Positions 28,373-37,163 of a stretch of DNA of 64,000 nucleotides are shown in pieces. The stretch is from positions 2,384,501 to 2,448,500 of the forward strand of contig CP071065.1 of the NCBI GenBank assembly GCA_017164015.1. Reading direction: 5' to 3'. The notes beneath the pieces are model-generated. The model had not been told where the DNA came from. It saw nothing but the letters and a program-made list of their open reading frames with translations, and ran no database searches. This DNA comes from Nostoc sp. UHCC 0702 (lineage in GTDB: Bacteria > Cyanobacteriota > Cyanobacteriia > Cyanobacteriales > Nostocaceae). A program made the translations under genes and the position numbers. Numbering within the stretch: position 1 is the stretch's first letter; each line of letters begins with the position of its first letter.

Positions 28373-30040
28373 ATGAGGGATAATCTGTCGGCATCCTCTC
28401 GCGTTGAAGGTGGGGAAGCATCTAATGAATTAGAATGTTTGCCCTATAGTGTGCAACATAACGATGAGGGTTTGTGTTTATTAGTGCGGATGGGGCCACA
28501 CCGTATTCTATTAGACTGTGGCATAGGCGACAGTTCATTACTGCTGGGCACGCTGACTCAGGCGGCTAGCCTTGGTAATTCACCCTTACCAGCAGATTTA
28601 GTTTTGATCAGTCATGCCCACCCAGATCACGCGAGAGGTTTGCTGGCACTACATCAGGCTTTCCCTCAACTACCTATTTATGCCAGTGAGGTAACTAGTA
28701 AGTTACTACCGCTGAATTGGCGAGAACAAGATGCTAAAGAAATTCCGCAATTTTGCCATGCCTTGCCGCTGCGATCGCCTGTAGAATTGCAAGCAGGTTT
28801 AGTAGTAGAATTATTTCCTGCAGGACATTTACCAGGGGCAGTAGCAATTCTGCTCACCTACACCAACGAACAGCGCTCCTACAAGCTATTATTCACAGGA
28901 GACTTTTTCTTATCGAACTCGCGGCTAGTAGAAGGTTTACGTTTAGAAGAATTGCGGGGATTAGATTTAAACGTGCTGATTATTGAAGGCACTTATGGTA
29001 CATCCCGTCATCCCCACCGCCGCAATCAAGAAAATCAACTAGCTGAACGGATTAATCGCGCCATCGCCGATCATTGTTCTGTACTACTCCCTACACCAGC
29101 TTTAGGCTTGGGTCAAGAACTGCTGATGCTCTTACGTAGTCATCACCATTTCACCGGTAGGGATTTAGACATTTGGGTTGATGGTGCAGTCGCCACCGGA
29201 TGCGATGCTTACCTAGAACTGTTACCCCACTTGCCTGCATCAGTGCAGAACTTTGCCCGCCATCAACCCTTGTTTTGGGATGAACGAGTGCGTCCGCGAG
29301 TACGTCGTTTGCAGTCAGAACATCGTGCCACTGTGGGTAAGTCTCCCTGTATTGTGCTGACTGACTCTACATCTGATTTGAAACAATATTGCCAACCTGA
29401 TACTGGCCCTTGGTTGATTCTCCTGCCCGAAAAAATTGATATAAAAGTTAATAAAAAATATTTTACACCCACTACTATCGAAAGCTATCTTCTTGCCCAG
29501 CATAGTGATGGGCCTGGTACTACCCAGCTAATTCATAATTTACGACCCCAGCACGTCGTTTTTGTCCACGGTTCCCCTGCTTATTTGGCAGATTTGACTA
29601 GCTTAGAAGAGTTACAAAACCGCTACCATGTGCATTCTCCCGCCGCTGGCACATTAGTAGAATTACTTATTGGCGATACATTTTTGCAACCAGCAGCACC
29701 AGAGACTAACTATGAAGGTGAACTCACAGAATTAGGAACGGTAATCACAATTACACTCCCCGATGCCATTACAGCTGATAGTCGCTGGCGGCAGTTTGCT
29801 GACACAGGTTTAATCGAAGCCCGTTGGCAAGGCGAAGAACTAGTATTGCGGGGGTTGTCTCAAAGAGAACTGCTCAACCAAAATGGCGATCGCTATACCT
29901 TATCTGATGTAGACTGCTGTGGTAACTGCCGACATCAAAGAGGACAAAGGTGTTGGAATCCTGCTTCGCCGTTGTATAACTTTAAGGTAACTCTTGAAGG
30001 TTATTGTCCAGCCTTTGAACGTTCACTAAATAATGAGTAA
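28373..30040 (+). CDS. MBL-fold metallohydrolase of beta-CASP type
   Basis: 555 residues. A metallo-beta-lactamase domain has LISHAHPDHARGLL (HxHxDH), AGHLPGA and FTGDFF metal-ligand motifs, with an inserted region at about 210-370 like the beta-CASP nucleases. The closing HVVFVHGSP motif is present. The C-terminal part has a Cys cluster (CCGNCRHQRGQRCWNPAS), perhaps a metal site. Probably an RNA or nucleic-acid processing enzyme specific to cyanobacteria. ATG 28373 was chosen for the strong GGAGGGGAGGAG 3-15 nt upstream; the frame is open 20 codons further. Confidence 0.82.
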   Translation: MRDNLSASSRVEGGEASNELECLPYSVQHNDEGLCLLVRMGPHRILLDCGIGDSSLLLGTLTQAASLGNSPLPADLVLISHAHPDHARGLLALHQAFPQLPIYASEVTSKLLPLNWREQDAKEIPQFCHALPLRSPVELQAGLVVELFPAGHLPGAVAILLTYTNEQRSYKLLFTGDFFLSNSRLVEGLRLEELRGLDLNVLIIEGTYGTSRHPHRRNQENQLAERINRAIADHCSVLLPTPALGLGQELLMLLRSHHHFTGRDLDIWVDGAVATGCDAYLELLPHLPASVQNFARHQPLFWDERVRPRVRRLQSEHRATVGKSPCIVLTDSTSDLKQYCQPDTGPWLILLPEKIDIKVNKKYFTPTTIESYLLAQHSDGPGTTQLIHNLRPQHVVFVHGSPAYLADLTSLEELQNRYHVHSPAAGTLVELLIGDTFLQPAAPETNYEGELTELGTVITITLPDAITADSRWRQFADTGLIEARWQGEELVLRGLSQRELLNQNGDRYTLSDVDCCGNCRHQRGQRCWNPASPLYNFKVTLEGYCPAFERSLNNE

Positions 30041-30123
30041 TGAATCACCCATTTCAAATAAATAAAACAGTTGCGGTATAAAAATTAAAAATTACGAATT
30101 ACGAATTACGAATTATCAACTGA

Positions 30124-30151
30124 CCAAACCAGCTTGAAAAATCTGGTTTGG
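30124..30151. terminator. Hairpin between convergent genes
   Basis: CCAAACCAG and CTGGTTTGG (9 bp) around a 10-nt loop, between the MBL gene (+) and the Uma2 gene (-). No strong T tract, so termination is probable rather than certain. Confidence 0.5.
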
Positions 30152-30211
30152 AGTGAGATTCAATTCAGGAAAAGTTTGGGAGATAATGCGTAGACGCGAA
30201 GCGGCTTGTCG

Positions 30212-30766
30212 TCAGACATCGCTATCTCGAAACTTACTAATTTGATATTCTCCATCAACTAACTTACAGACAGAGATTGTCGGTTGTTTGGGATTACCGA
30301 TAAAATTGCGTCCTCCCAACGCTGCATAGTCGATAATCCAGTATTCGGGGATACCCATCTCTTCATAATCGGCATATTTCAAGTGGTAATCGTCCCGCCA
30401 GTTAGTTGATACAACTTCAATAATCACAGGTATTGATGTACCATTACTGACAACAGATTCTTTTTTCCATAATGGTTCATTTATCAGGTTTGCACGATTT
30501 AGCACCAACACATCGGGAAAATAACCAGAATCTTTTTTGTGAGGTCTAACTATAGCTTGGTTGGGGATAACGTAAGGGAGGTTTAATCGGTCAATTAAAG
30601 CACTAAGCTTGATTGTCAAAAACCCTTTAACTTCTTCGTGTTCCCCTACCGGTTGTGCCATTTCAACAATACTTCCATTATGTAGTTCGTAGCGTACCCC
30701 GGTATTTTCAAGTAGGCGATCAACAAATTCCTCAAAAGTTACTAGCTTGGATATGGCTTGAGTCAT
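30212..30766 (-). CDS. Uma2-family putative restriction endonuclease
   Basis: 184 residues from ATG 30766 (a TTG nine codons upstream is less likely). Core motifs are YFPDVLVLNRANL, IPVIIEVVSTNWRDDYHLKY and EMGIPEYWIIDY, with the PD-(D/E)XK residues in place. It is the third Uma2 gene in the window, and its N terminus (YELHNGSIVEMAQPVGEHEE) is that of the common type. Confidence 0.88.
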   Translation of the reverse strand: MTQAISKLVTFEEFVDRLLENTGVRYELHNGSIVEMAQPVGEHEEVKGFLTIKLSALIDRLNLPYVIPNQAIVRPHKKDSGYFPDVLVLNRANLINEPLWKKESVVSNGTSIPVIIEVVSTNWRDDYHLKYADYEEMGIPEYWIIDYAALGGRNFIGNPKQPTISVCKLVDGEYQISKFRDSDV

Positions 30767-31002
30767 AGATGATAGAGAACTAGGGACTTGCAAAGAATAA
30801 AATATACAGGCAACAAAAATACATTTAATATCAAGTTCGGCTAATTACTTACGATATAGTCGGTTTGCTTGGTAATAGCTAATAGGTAATGGGTAATAGG
30901 TAATACTCAAAACCAATTACCAATTACCAATTCCCAATTACCGACCTCCACAGATATCATAAGTGTTTAAACGAACATGATATAATTATGTTCACTTACT
31001 TA

Positions 31003-31046
31003 AACAAGAGGGGAAAAGGGATAATTCTTCCCCTTTCCCCTTGTTT
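31003..31046. terminator. Long hairpin
   Basis: AAACAAG-AGGGGAAAAGGG pairs with CCCCTTTCCCCTTGTTT, followed by a T-rich stretch. It lies immediately after an AAGTG/GAACAT...ATGTTCACTT dyad (30962-31005). Confidence 0.6.
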
Positions 31047-31072
31047 GTCAAATATTTTACCTAGAATTTCAC

Positions 31073-31205
31073 ACTAGTACAGTAGCCACTGGCTCCACCT
31101 TTGTAGACTAAAGAACCCTTCGGGTGGAGCTAGTGGGGAACTACCCTAAGTCGATAGGCATTAAGGAAGGTAGAGCGGGGCTTTCCGTAGGGTAGCCGTA
31201 CTAGT
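31073..31205. repeat. Structured element bounded by ACTAGTAC/GTACTAGT
   Basis: A segment of about 133 bp with inverted ends (ACTAGTAC at 31073, GTACTAGT at 31198). Inside are two further stems: CACTGGCTCCACC with GGTGGAGCTAGTG (31088-31136), and CTACCCTA with TAGGGTAG (31141-31195). It could be a small mobile element or a structured RNA; no coding capacity. Confidence 0.5.
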
Positions 31206-31261
31206 ACGTCAGGATTTGACAAAAGCCCGGAATAATTGTTTTGACTTTTGAACGCCCTGCG

Positions 31262-31312
31262 GGTTCGGCAGTCCGATCTTGGGGGAAACCCCCAAGATCG
31301 GACTGCCGAACC
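31262..31312. repeat. Perfect 24-bp-stem palindrome
   Basis: GGTTCGGCAGTCCGATCTTG plus GGGG, a 3-nt AAA loop, then its exact complement. It sits in a GC-rich block (31250-31450) with other palindromic segments such as GCGGGGGTCTCCCCCC. Short frames on both strands here are artefacts of the palindrome. Confidence 0.9.
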
Positions 31313-31507
31313 AGTTGCGGGACTCGGGGGAAACCCCAACGGACAGTTCGCTCAAGTCGAGCCAGCCGCTTGCGGGGGTCTCCCCCCATCCCCAGAGGGG
31401 GCCCCAATGCCCCCCGTTGTGCGGACTGGCGTGGGAGACCCTTCCTGTGCGACTGTCCTTTGCAAGGCACTGGCTCCTTTTGACTTACTAGGTAGCTTAG
31501 GACTTAA

Positions 31508-31819
31508 TTACTCACCATTTGAGTCAGGATAGTGGTTGCGGATACGCTCAGCTTCTGGACAATCTTCAGTCAGGAGAGGTTCCACATTACCGCGTGGCAC
31601 TGAAGCTAATTTTTGGGTTACAGCGCCGATGCTTTCGAGGCGAACCATCTCCTCCCAAGAACAAATTTCGTCTTCCTCTTCTGTTTCATAGCGTAGAGTC
31701 ACTAAATCTCCTTCTATGTCCAGGATGCGGGCACGCTCGATCCAGCGTTGCTGATCCCGCAAGAAAACACATACCTCCCGCCCATCGCAACACAGTTGAT
31801 AAATCTTGCGGTGTAGCAT
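31508..31819 (-). CDS. Conserved cyanobacterial protein, DUF6679-like
   Basis: 103 residues starting MLHRKIYQLCCDGREVCVFL and including EGDLVTLRYETEEEDEICSW. I recall this as a strongly conserved cyanobacterial family with no known function (DUF6679, named from memory). Acidic, soluble, no motif that suggests catalysis. A real gene on codon pattern; no close neighbour on the same strand. Confidence 0.7.
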   Translation of the reverse strand: MLHRKIYQLCCDGREVCVFLRDQQRWIERARILDIEGDLVTLRYETEEEDEICSWEEMVRLESIGAVTQKLASVPRGNVEPLLTEDCPEAERIRNHYPDSNGE

Positions 31820-32386
31820 GTACTGCTTCTGCCTTTTTAAACAACGTAGTTAAACCTGTCAAAATTTGGGTTTTACCCATTAGATAATACCTTTTAAAGG
31901 TCAGTTTTACAGGCAAAGAATCAGTGCGTCTGTTGACCCCAGCCGAAGATTTGCTTATAATTGTCAGATCTAAGGAATTTTGGGTCATAAACCAGGACTG
32001 ACTACACCAGTAGAACTGAGTGTCTTTAAAGGTCATAATAGCGAATATCTACTTCATAGAAGTCACACAATTCAGGCGTTCTCCTAACCAAGTTGATATT
32101 TGCTGGTGAGTCTTGCTTACCATTATGTAATAAGGAATACTCCAAAACAAGAGGTGATTGCGGTTGTGAAATTTGCCTACTTGTATTCATTGGCATTACT
32201 GGGAAGTCTGGGGACTCGGCTTTACTTTTACCCCGTATGTATTTGATCTTAACTCATTCTCTTGCCGACCTTCATGGTTTTCAACAACAACAGCACAAGA
32301 GTTTTGAGTTTAGGGTTTTTACCTTTGGGCGATCGCGTCGCCTGCCCTTGACAATCTGCGCGCCAAAGCCAACAGTCACGGCAGTA
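31820..32386. other. Spacer without supported gene
   Basis: Overlapping open frames occur on both strands, but none has a ribosome binding site or a protein-like composition. Includes a HIP1-like site near 32330. Confidence 0.5.
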
Positions 32387-32602
32387 TCAGCAAGATTTGT
32401 ACCGTGCAAGAAATTCTATTGGCACTTGCGAAGAGCCTTCTCGTTTGATTTTGCCTGCACGAACTGCATCGTATAAAGCTGCAAGCTCTGCCAAATCCTC
32501 TGACTGGTAGCAGTTAGTTGCCAGCACTTGTTGGAGTAGACCCTCAGATTCGACACTAAGATACCCAGTTTGGAAAGCAGATTCAACGAGTGAGCGAATC
32601 AT
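32387..32602 (-). CDS. Small conserved-looking protein of unknown function
   Basis: 71 residues, MIRSLVESAFQTGYLSVESE and then LLQQVLATNCYQSEDLAELA, predicted all-helical and soluble. Composition and codon use look genuine. A perfect CRP-type palindrome lies 111 bp upstream of the start codon, so cAMP-receptor control is possible. Confidence 0.6.
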   Translation of the reverse strand: MIRSLVESAFQTGYLSVESEGLLQQVLATNCYQSEDLAELAALYDAVRAGKIKREGSSQVPIEFLARYKSC

Positions 32603-32712
32603 GTTGATTAGGGTGTAGAGTGCAATTTATTACCACCTTTAGTGTGAAACATTTTTGTCCTGTATTGATTGATATAAAACAGCAATAATTAGTGATTATA
32701 GTTACATATTTT

Positions 32713-32728
32713 TGTGATCAACATCACA
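32713..32728. promoter_or_regulatory. CRP/SyCRP1-type binding site
   Basis: TGTGATCAACATCACA is an exact match to the TGTGA-N6-TCACA palindrome bound by cAMP receptor proteins, including those of cyanobacteria. It lies upstream of the 71-residue gene (minus) and about 140 bp beyond the 3' end of the Nif3 gene, so the former is the only likely target. Confidence 0.6.
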
Positions 32729-32870
32729 GTTACATAATGTAATGTAAAAGATTTAAGCGTTAACATACTGTTATACGTAAATACAAAAAATACAAAACAT
32801 TTTTTGATTAAAAAATGCATGAATTTACACAAATGTTGATATTGTCAATAAATAATTAAGATACGTGTAA

Positions 32871-33659
32871 TCAAGGGAAAAACTGGCGGAAATCCTCATC
32901 TTTGTGGCTTAATTGCACCCAGTCTAGGTTGAAAGACTCAAATTTTTGCACCAAACGATCGCAGGCAGGGCGTTCAGTGGCATAATGTCCAGCATCAATT
33001 AAAATTAAACCGCGATCGCGGCTTTCTTGAAATTGATGAAATTTACAATCAGAAGTTAAATAAGCTTGAGCATCGGTTTTCACTACTGCTTCAATAAAAC
33101 TAGCGCCCGAACCGCCCAACACAGCAACTCGTGAAATCGTCTGTTGATTTTCAGCAGTGGGTGAAAAAATTAGATGAGGTGGGGCGAGTCGGGTGTAAAT
33201 AGCGGCGAGTAATTCCTGTAATTTCAAAGCTGGTTTTAGCAGCCCGACACGCCCGTATCCCAATCCTGGGAGAGTTGGTACTATGGGGGTGACTTCCTGG
33301 AGTTCTAAAATCTGAGCCAAAACGTCAGCTGTACCATCTTGTACTTGGTCAAAATTCGTGTGGGCGCTGTAGACACCGATTTTGTTGGTAAAGGCTAACC
33401 TTACCATTTCGGCGATCGCTTCGCCAGTACATAGCGACTTCAGGGGGTTGAAAATCAACGGATGATGAGCAAAAATTAAGTTAGCCTTGAGAGCGATCGC
33501 TTCCTCCATTACCGCCAAAGTTGGTGTCAAACACACCAATACCCTTGCTCTTTCCTGCAATACTCCCGGTTCAATTTGCCAGCCACAATTATCCCAACTT
33601 TCACACCAAGCGGGATTTGCCCATTCTTCAAACCAAGTGATTAAATCAGCAATTTTCAT
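32871..33659 (-). CDS. Nif3-like dinuclear metal-centre protein
   Basis: 262 residues of the Nif3/YbgI family, which form hexameric toroids with a two-metal site. Visible ligands are NLIFAHHPLIF, VYSAHTNFDQV and LIDAGHYATER. Biochemical function is unsettled in the family (GTP cyclohydrolase I type 2 is a common annotation). It lies 10 bp downstream of the next gene and is probably co-transcribed with it. Confidence 0.92.
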   Translation of the reverse strand: MKIADLITWFEEWANPAWCESWDNCGWQIEPGVLQERARVLVCLTPTLAVMEEAIALKANLIFAHHPLIFNPLKSLCTGEAIAEMVRLAFTNKIGVYSAHTNFDQVQDGTADVLAQILELQEVTPIVPTLPGLGYGRVGLLKPALKLQELLAAIYTRLAPPHLIFSPTAENQQTISRVAVLGGSGASFIEAVVKTDAQAYLTSDCKFHQFQESRDRGLILIDAGHYATERPACDRLVQKFESFNLDWVQLSHKDEDFRQFFP

Positions 33660-33669
33660 TTTTTAATTT

Positions 33670-34422
33670 TTAATTTCTAGTTTGTGGTTGAATATTCAAC
33701 TTTAATGCTACCTGCGATCGCATATCCTGATAAGGTTTGTTCCATACAGGTTGAGCGTTCCAGTTCCATGTTGCCACGGGAATTAGTTGTTTTTTGGCAA
33801 GATAACTTAACAGACGTTGTTCATCTTCCGGTTCGCGGGAGAAAGAAAAGGGATTACGGAAACCTGACTCACACAGTTTATAAGACGTGATTTGTCCGTG
33901 ACTGATACGTTGTAAAAGTTCCTTACCTTTAACGAGTAAATAATCCAAAAAAACCAGACTGAAAGGATCAAATTGTGTGCGACTGTGTGGTTCTTTTTGT
34001 ACCCATCTTGCCCACTCAAACCCATACATAAAATCGTGGACATAGCGGAAACGGATTTCCATTTGAATTCCGAATAACTCCGAAAGTGACACCATCTTGT
34101 TGCCAAAAGATTCTAGAAAAGAAATAGCATGAGTGTTTGCTATTAAAGCCTGCCTCAACATACTGCTGACCATAAAATCAAAATCCCAAAAGATGTTGTG
34201 CGGAAAGTTTTGCAACTGTGCATAAAGTATGCGTTCCAAGGTATCCCGCAGAGTTACTATCAGTTGCATGTCTGTGGTTTGTTCTGCAATCAAGTTTCCC
34301 AATTCTGTGAAGCTGGTAATTAAAGCCTTCTGCGGATTGAGTGATAACAAGTTAACAGACTGCTGGGCAAGGATTTGATCAAGAATTTGGAAAGCATCAG
34401 TTGATGACAGGTCTTGCTTCAT
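33670..34422 (-). CDS. Protein of unknown function upstream of nif3-like gene
   Basis: 250 residues, soluble and mostly helical. The N-terminal half (to about 110) is a helical bundle-like region. Later parts are aromatic-rich (RFRYVHDFMYGFEWARWVQK). I do not recognise a family. The frame is long, the codon use is like its neighbours and it is closely spaced with the Nif3-like gene, so it is a real gene. Confidence 0.7.
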   Translation of the reverse strand: MKQDLSSTDAFQILDQILAQQSVNLLSLNPQKALITSFTELGNLIAEQTTDMQLIVTLRDTLERILYAQLQNFPHNIFWDFDFMVSSMLRQALIANTHAISFLESFGNKMVSLSELFGIQMEIRFRYVHDFMYGFEWARWVQKEPHSRTQFDPFSLVFLDYLLVKGKELLQRISHGQITSYKLCESGFRNPFSFSREPEDEQRLLSYLAKKQLIPVATWNWNAQPVWNKPYQDMRSQVALKLNIQPQTRN

Positions 34423-34720
34423 AATTGAAACAGCGCAATTGATTTCAAATAAATATTAGTTTATATCGAATAATGTATAATTATTGTTTGATATTAATAA
34501 AATTAACGTTGCATGTTGATTAGACCTCTTGCATAAATCTTTTTTTGTATCACGCAGAGGCGCAAAGAAGGACTTTTGCAAGAAGTCTATTGTTCACTGT
34601 GAACAGTCAGCAAGTCACAATTATAATGAATTTTTTATTTATCAGTCATTTTTTTCGTACAAACGAAAAGTTACAATCATGTTGAGAATGGACGATATCT
34701 TTTTGCGTAGACACTGTAAT

Positions 34721-35134
34721 TTAACCAGAAATATGGACAACCAACTCTCTTACATGACTGCGTTGACGATGTTCCCAAACATAAATTCCTTGCCAAGTTC
34801 CTAGCACCAAATAACCGCGATTAATAGGGATATGTTCAGAAGTGTGGGTGAGGGCTGTACGGATGTGTGCCGGCATATCATCAGGCCCTTCAGCATCATG
34901 AATGTATTTGCCTGATTCTGGTACAAGTTTAGCCATAAAATTAGCTAAATCCACAAGTACATCAGGGTCGGCATTTTCTTGGATGACTAAACTAGCTGAA
35001 GTGTGACGCAAAAATAGAGTACAAAGGCCAGTTTCCACACCCGATTCTGCAACTATGGCTTCAATTTTTGCAGTGATGTTGTGAAAAGATTTGCCATTAG
35101 TAGAAATTCTGAGTAGTTTTTGATAATGAGTCAT
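34721..35134 (-). CDS. YjbQ/UPF0047 family protein
   Basis: 137 residues, full length. Motifs are CTLFLRHTSASLVIQENADP and HIRTALTHTSEHIPI, with the conserved His residues of the YjbQ fold. Family members have weak thiamine-phosphate synthase activity in vitro; the biological role is uncertain. It is downstream of a small membrane-protein pair on the same strand. Confidence 0.9.
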   Translation of the reverse strand: MTHYQKLLRISTNGKSFHNITAKIEAIVAESGVETGLCTLFLRHTSASLVIQENADPDVLVDLANFMAKLVPESGKYIHDAEGPDDMPAHIRTALTHTSEHIPINRGYLVLGTWQGIYVWEHRQRSHVRELVVHISG

Positions 35135-35179
35135 TTGTAATGTTGGGAAAAGCTAATTAGCTGTTTGTGTTGGTTGATT

Positions 35180-35500
35180 TTATGTTGTTTCTTGATTTTG
35201 CTGTTCCTCATCAATAGAAGTGATGCTATCAGTATTTTTTGATTTTATTTGGCTAACTACACGCGCTGCTCCAATAGCCCCTACATAATTCACTACATTA
35301 AAGGTTGCTGATGATTTCTGTTGTGATGTCTGTTCTATTTTATTTGATTCCTTATTTAGACTAGGAGAATCAAAGCGATTCCAGGGTAGAATTGGCTTGC
35401 TAGGAAGATTATGAGCCAAAACAGTAATGTTATTTTGATCTGGCTTTGGTAAACGCAAGCTACCTTTAGAGGATGTTGTATTTTCTTGATTACTATTCAT
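35180..35500 (-). CDS. Small disordered protein, translationally coupled
   Basis: 106 residues, polar and low in complexity, apart from a short hydrophobic segment FNVVNYVGAIGAARVVSQIK at about 67-86. Its ATG overlaps the upstream stop codon (ATGA, 35497-35500), so it is translationally coupled to the membrane protein and probably works with it. No family recognised. Confidence 0.6.
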   Translation of the reverse strand: MNSNQENTTSSKGSLRLPKPDQNNITVLAHNLPSKPILPWNRFDSPSLNKESNKIEQTSQQKSSATFNVVNYVGAIGAARVVSQIKSKNTDSITSIDEEQQNQETT

Positions 35501-35985
35501 AATTTTTGCAGTTCAGGGATGAAATAAACCGATAATTGATGTAATAAAGCGACTAAAGCAATTCCGGAAGTAACAAAAGTAGCCAATGTCAAAGACTGGG
35601 CAATATCTTCTACTCTTTTCTGGTTGATATTATAAGTTTCTATTAAGTTAGCTAACATCTGCAACTGATAATCCTCTGTTGTCAGTGCCAAATAAATTTG
35701 GACATTTTCTGGATTAGGAGTGATAGCAAACTGACGCGGTAATAAAGCGCGGATTAATAGCAGAAAATTTAAGAAAAATAACGCTAGTTCTGTAACACTG
35801 AAGACGCTAAATAGAGTCAGAAGTTTAGATATTGTCAAAAAGCTTAACAAAGCAGTATTGGTGACAAATAAAATGTTCATCTGGCTAATTAAAATTTGCC
35901 GTTCTTCTTTTTGTCTTTCCAGAACTCTACGTACATCATCGGCAGCTAATTCTAAAACTGAATTTTCTGGTGTTGGAGATTCCAC
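35497..35985 (-). CDS. Three-helix membrane protein of unknown function
   Basis: 162 residues: an N-terminal amphipathic segment, helices at about 38-58, 60-81 and 132-150, and a soluble loop (about 85-130, NPENVQIYLALTTEDYQLQM). This topology recalls the small membrane effectors of SLATT/PycTM type, but I see no diagnostic motif. It is coupled to the following 106-residue gene and lies 26 bp after the glycosyltransferase-like gene, so it is in the same operon. Confidence 0.6.
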   Translation of the reverse strand: MESPTPENSVLELAADDVRRVLERQKEERQILISQMNILFVTNTALLSFLTISKLLTLFSVFSVTELALFFLNFLLLIRALLPRQFAITPNPENVQIYLALTTEDYQLQMLANLIETYNINQKRVEDIAQSLTLATFVTSGIALVALLHQLSVYFIPELQKL

Positions 35986-36011
35986 TACTAATTTAGCTTG
36001 TTTTCAAGGAT

Positions 36012-37091
36012 TTAATCGGGCTGGAAATATTTTATAACAGCCTGAGCGATCGCCTCATTGCCATCCTTAGCAATTGGTTGGGATTTTTGTGGTTGTTGGG
36101 GTGGTTGATGAAGAAAATCCCAAGTTCCTTGAAAAAACTCTGTTGGGGTGACGATTTGATGGTAATTGTAATTTACAATACCCTCTAAAAGAAAAGCCGC
36201 TTCAGCAAAATCATCGCGGGGAATAGTCACCAGAGGTACTCCCAGGCGTGTAGCTTCCGAAAAAGTACCATAACCAGGTTTAGAAACAATACGCCCACAC
36301 ACAGGCATAAAATCCACAGGACGGTATTTCTGGTCATTAATTTTCACTAAATTAGGTAAATCAGGGGCAGATTTATCAAAAGTAATGAATTGCCAATCTG
36401 GAAAATGTCCCAGGTTATCATAGGGAATTTGTTGTAAACCCAAACCGCCAAAAGTTAGCAAAATAGTTTTTTCTCTGGGTGCATTTATACCCCAAATCGA
36501 GCGTACATCAACAGAATAACGAGGTGAACCACCTGTTAAGCCCACATCTGTGATATTCTTAAAAGCTTCCATGCTTTCGTGAAAGGGAAGACGAAACAAG
36601 CGATCGCACTGGGAATAACAATCACTAATCCAATCAGCGATCGCTATAAATTCACCACCCCAATCGCGGTAGATCAAATCCCAGCCAAAATTGCTCATCA
36701 TCCAGCAAGGAATATTTGCTTTTTTAGCAAACAAAGGAGTCAAAAAAGGAATATCTGCCAAGATAAAATTGACACGATTTTGGCGGATAAAATTTACTTC
36801 CGAAGCAATCAAAGAATTTTGTTGCTTTTGAATTTCCAGCAACTTTGTTAAAGTCGCTTCCTTATCCATTGTCAAACTATCTGCTTGTATCACACCCAAA
36901 TCAAATGCACGTGGACGATGAATAAAATCGCCTTCAATGTAAGACTCTAGCAACCACCGTGGGGCAGTAGTCACCATAATTAGTAATATTTCTGGACACA
37001 ACTTTTGTATTGTGGCTGCAACCGATGCAGTGCGAGTGGCATGACCAAAGCCATGATTAGTAATAGCGACGTATAAAATTGGGCGTTCCAT
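36012..37091 (-). CDS. Glycosyltransferase-like protein (GT-B fold)
   Basis: 359 residues. An N-terminal NHGFGHATRTASVAATIQKL matches the GHxxR-like loop of MurG/UGT-type GT-B enzymes and of the N-terminal part of some sugar-kinase fusions. The C-terminal donor site has GGLGLQQIP and SKPGYGTFSEATRLGVPLV (the nucleotide-sugar motif). Function is inferred as transfer or release of a sugar; the acceptor is unknown. It is about 70 bp downstream of the class V aminotransferase. Confidence 0.75.
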   Translation of the reverse strand: MERPILYVAITNHGFGHATRTASVAATIQKLCPEILLIMVTTAPRWLLESYIEGDFIHRPRAFDLGVIQADSLTMDKEATLTKLLEIQKQQNSLIASEVNFIRQNRVNFILADIPFLTPLFAKKANIPCWMMSNFGWDLIYRDWGGEFIAIADWISDCYSQCDRLFRLPFHESMEAFKNITDVGLTGGSPRYSVDVRSIWGINAPREKTILLTFGGLGLQQIPYDNLGHFPDWQFITFDKSAPDLPNLVKINDQKYRPVDFMPVCGRIVSKPGYGTFSEATRLGVPLVTIPRDDFAEAAFLLEGIVNYNYHQIVTPTEFFQGTWDFLHQPPQQPQKSQPIAKDGNEAIAQAVIKYFQPD

Positions 37092-37163
37092 TTGATAGTG
37101 ATGACTATTGACTTGTGCTGAGCGAAGCCGAAGTACTGATGACTATTGACTATTGACTATTGA
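37092..37163. repeat. TGACTATTGAC repeats
   Basis: Short repeats of the TGACTATTGAC type lie between the aminotransferase and glycosyltransferase genes; the same words occur at 9.58 and 60.98 kb. Confidence 0.6.

Noticed and set aside
31201..31532. Several open frames on both strands
   Set aside because: They arise from the GC-rich palindrome, which lacks stop codons on both strands.
31686..32476. Frames of 116 and 127 residues on opposite strands
   Set aside because: No ribosome binding site and no protein-like composition; the 71- and 103-residue minus genes explain the conserved parts.
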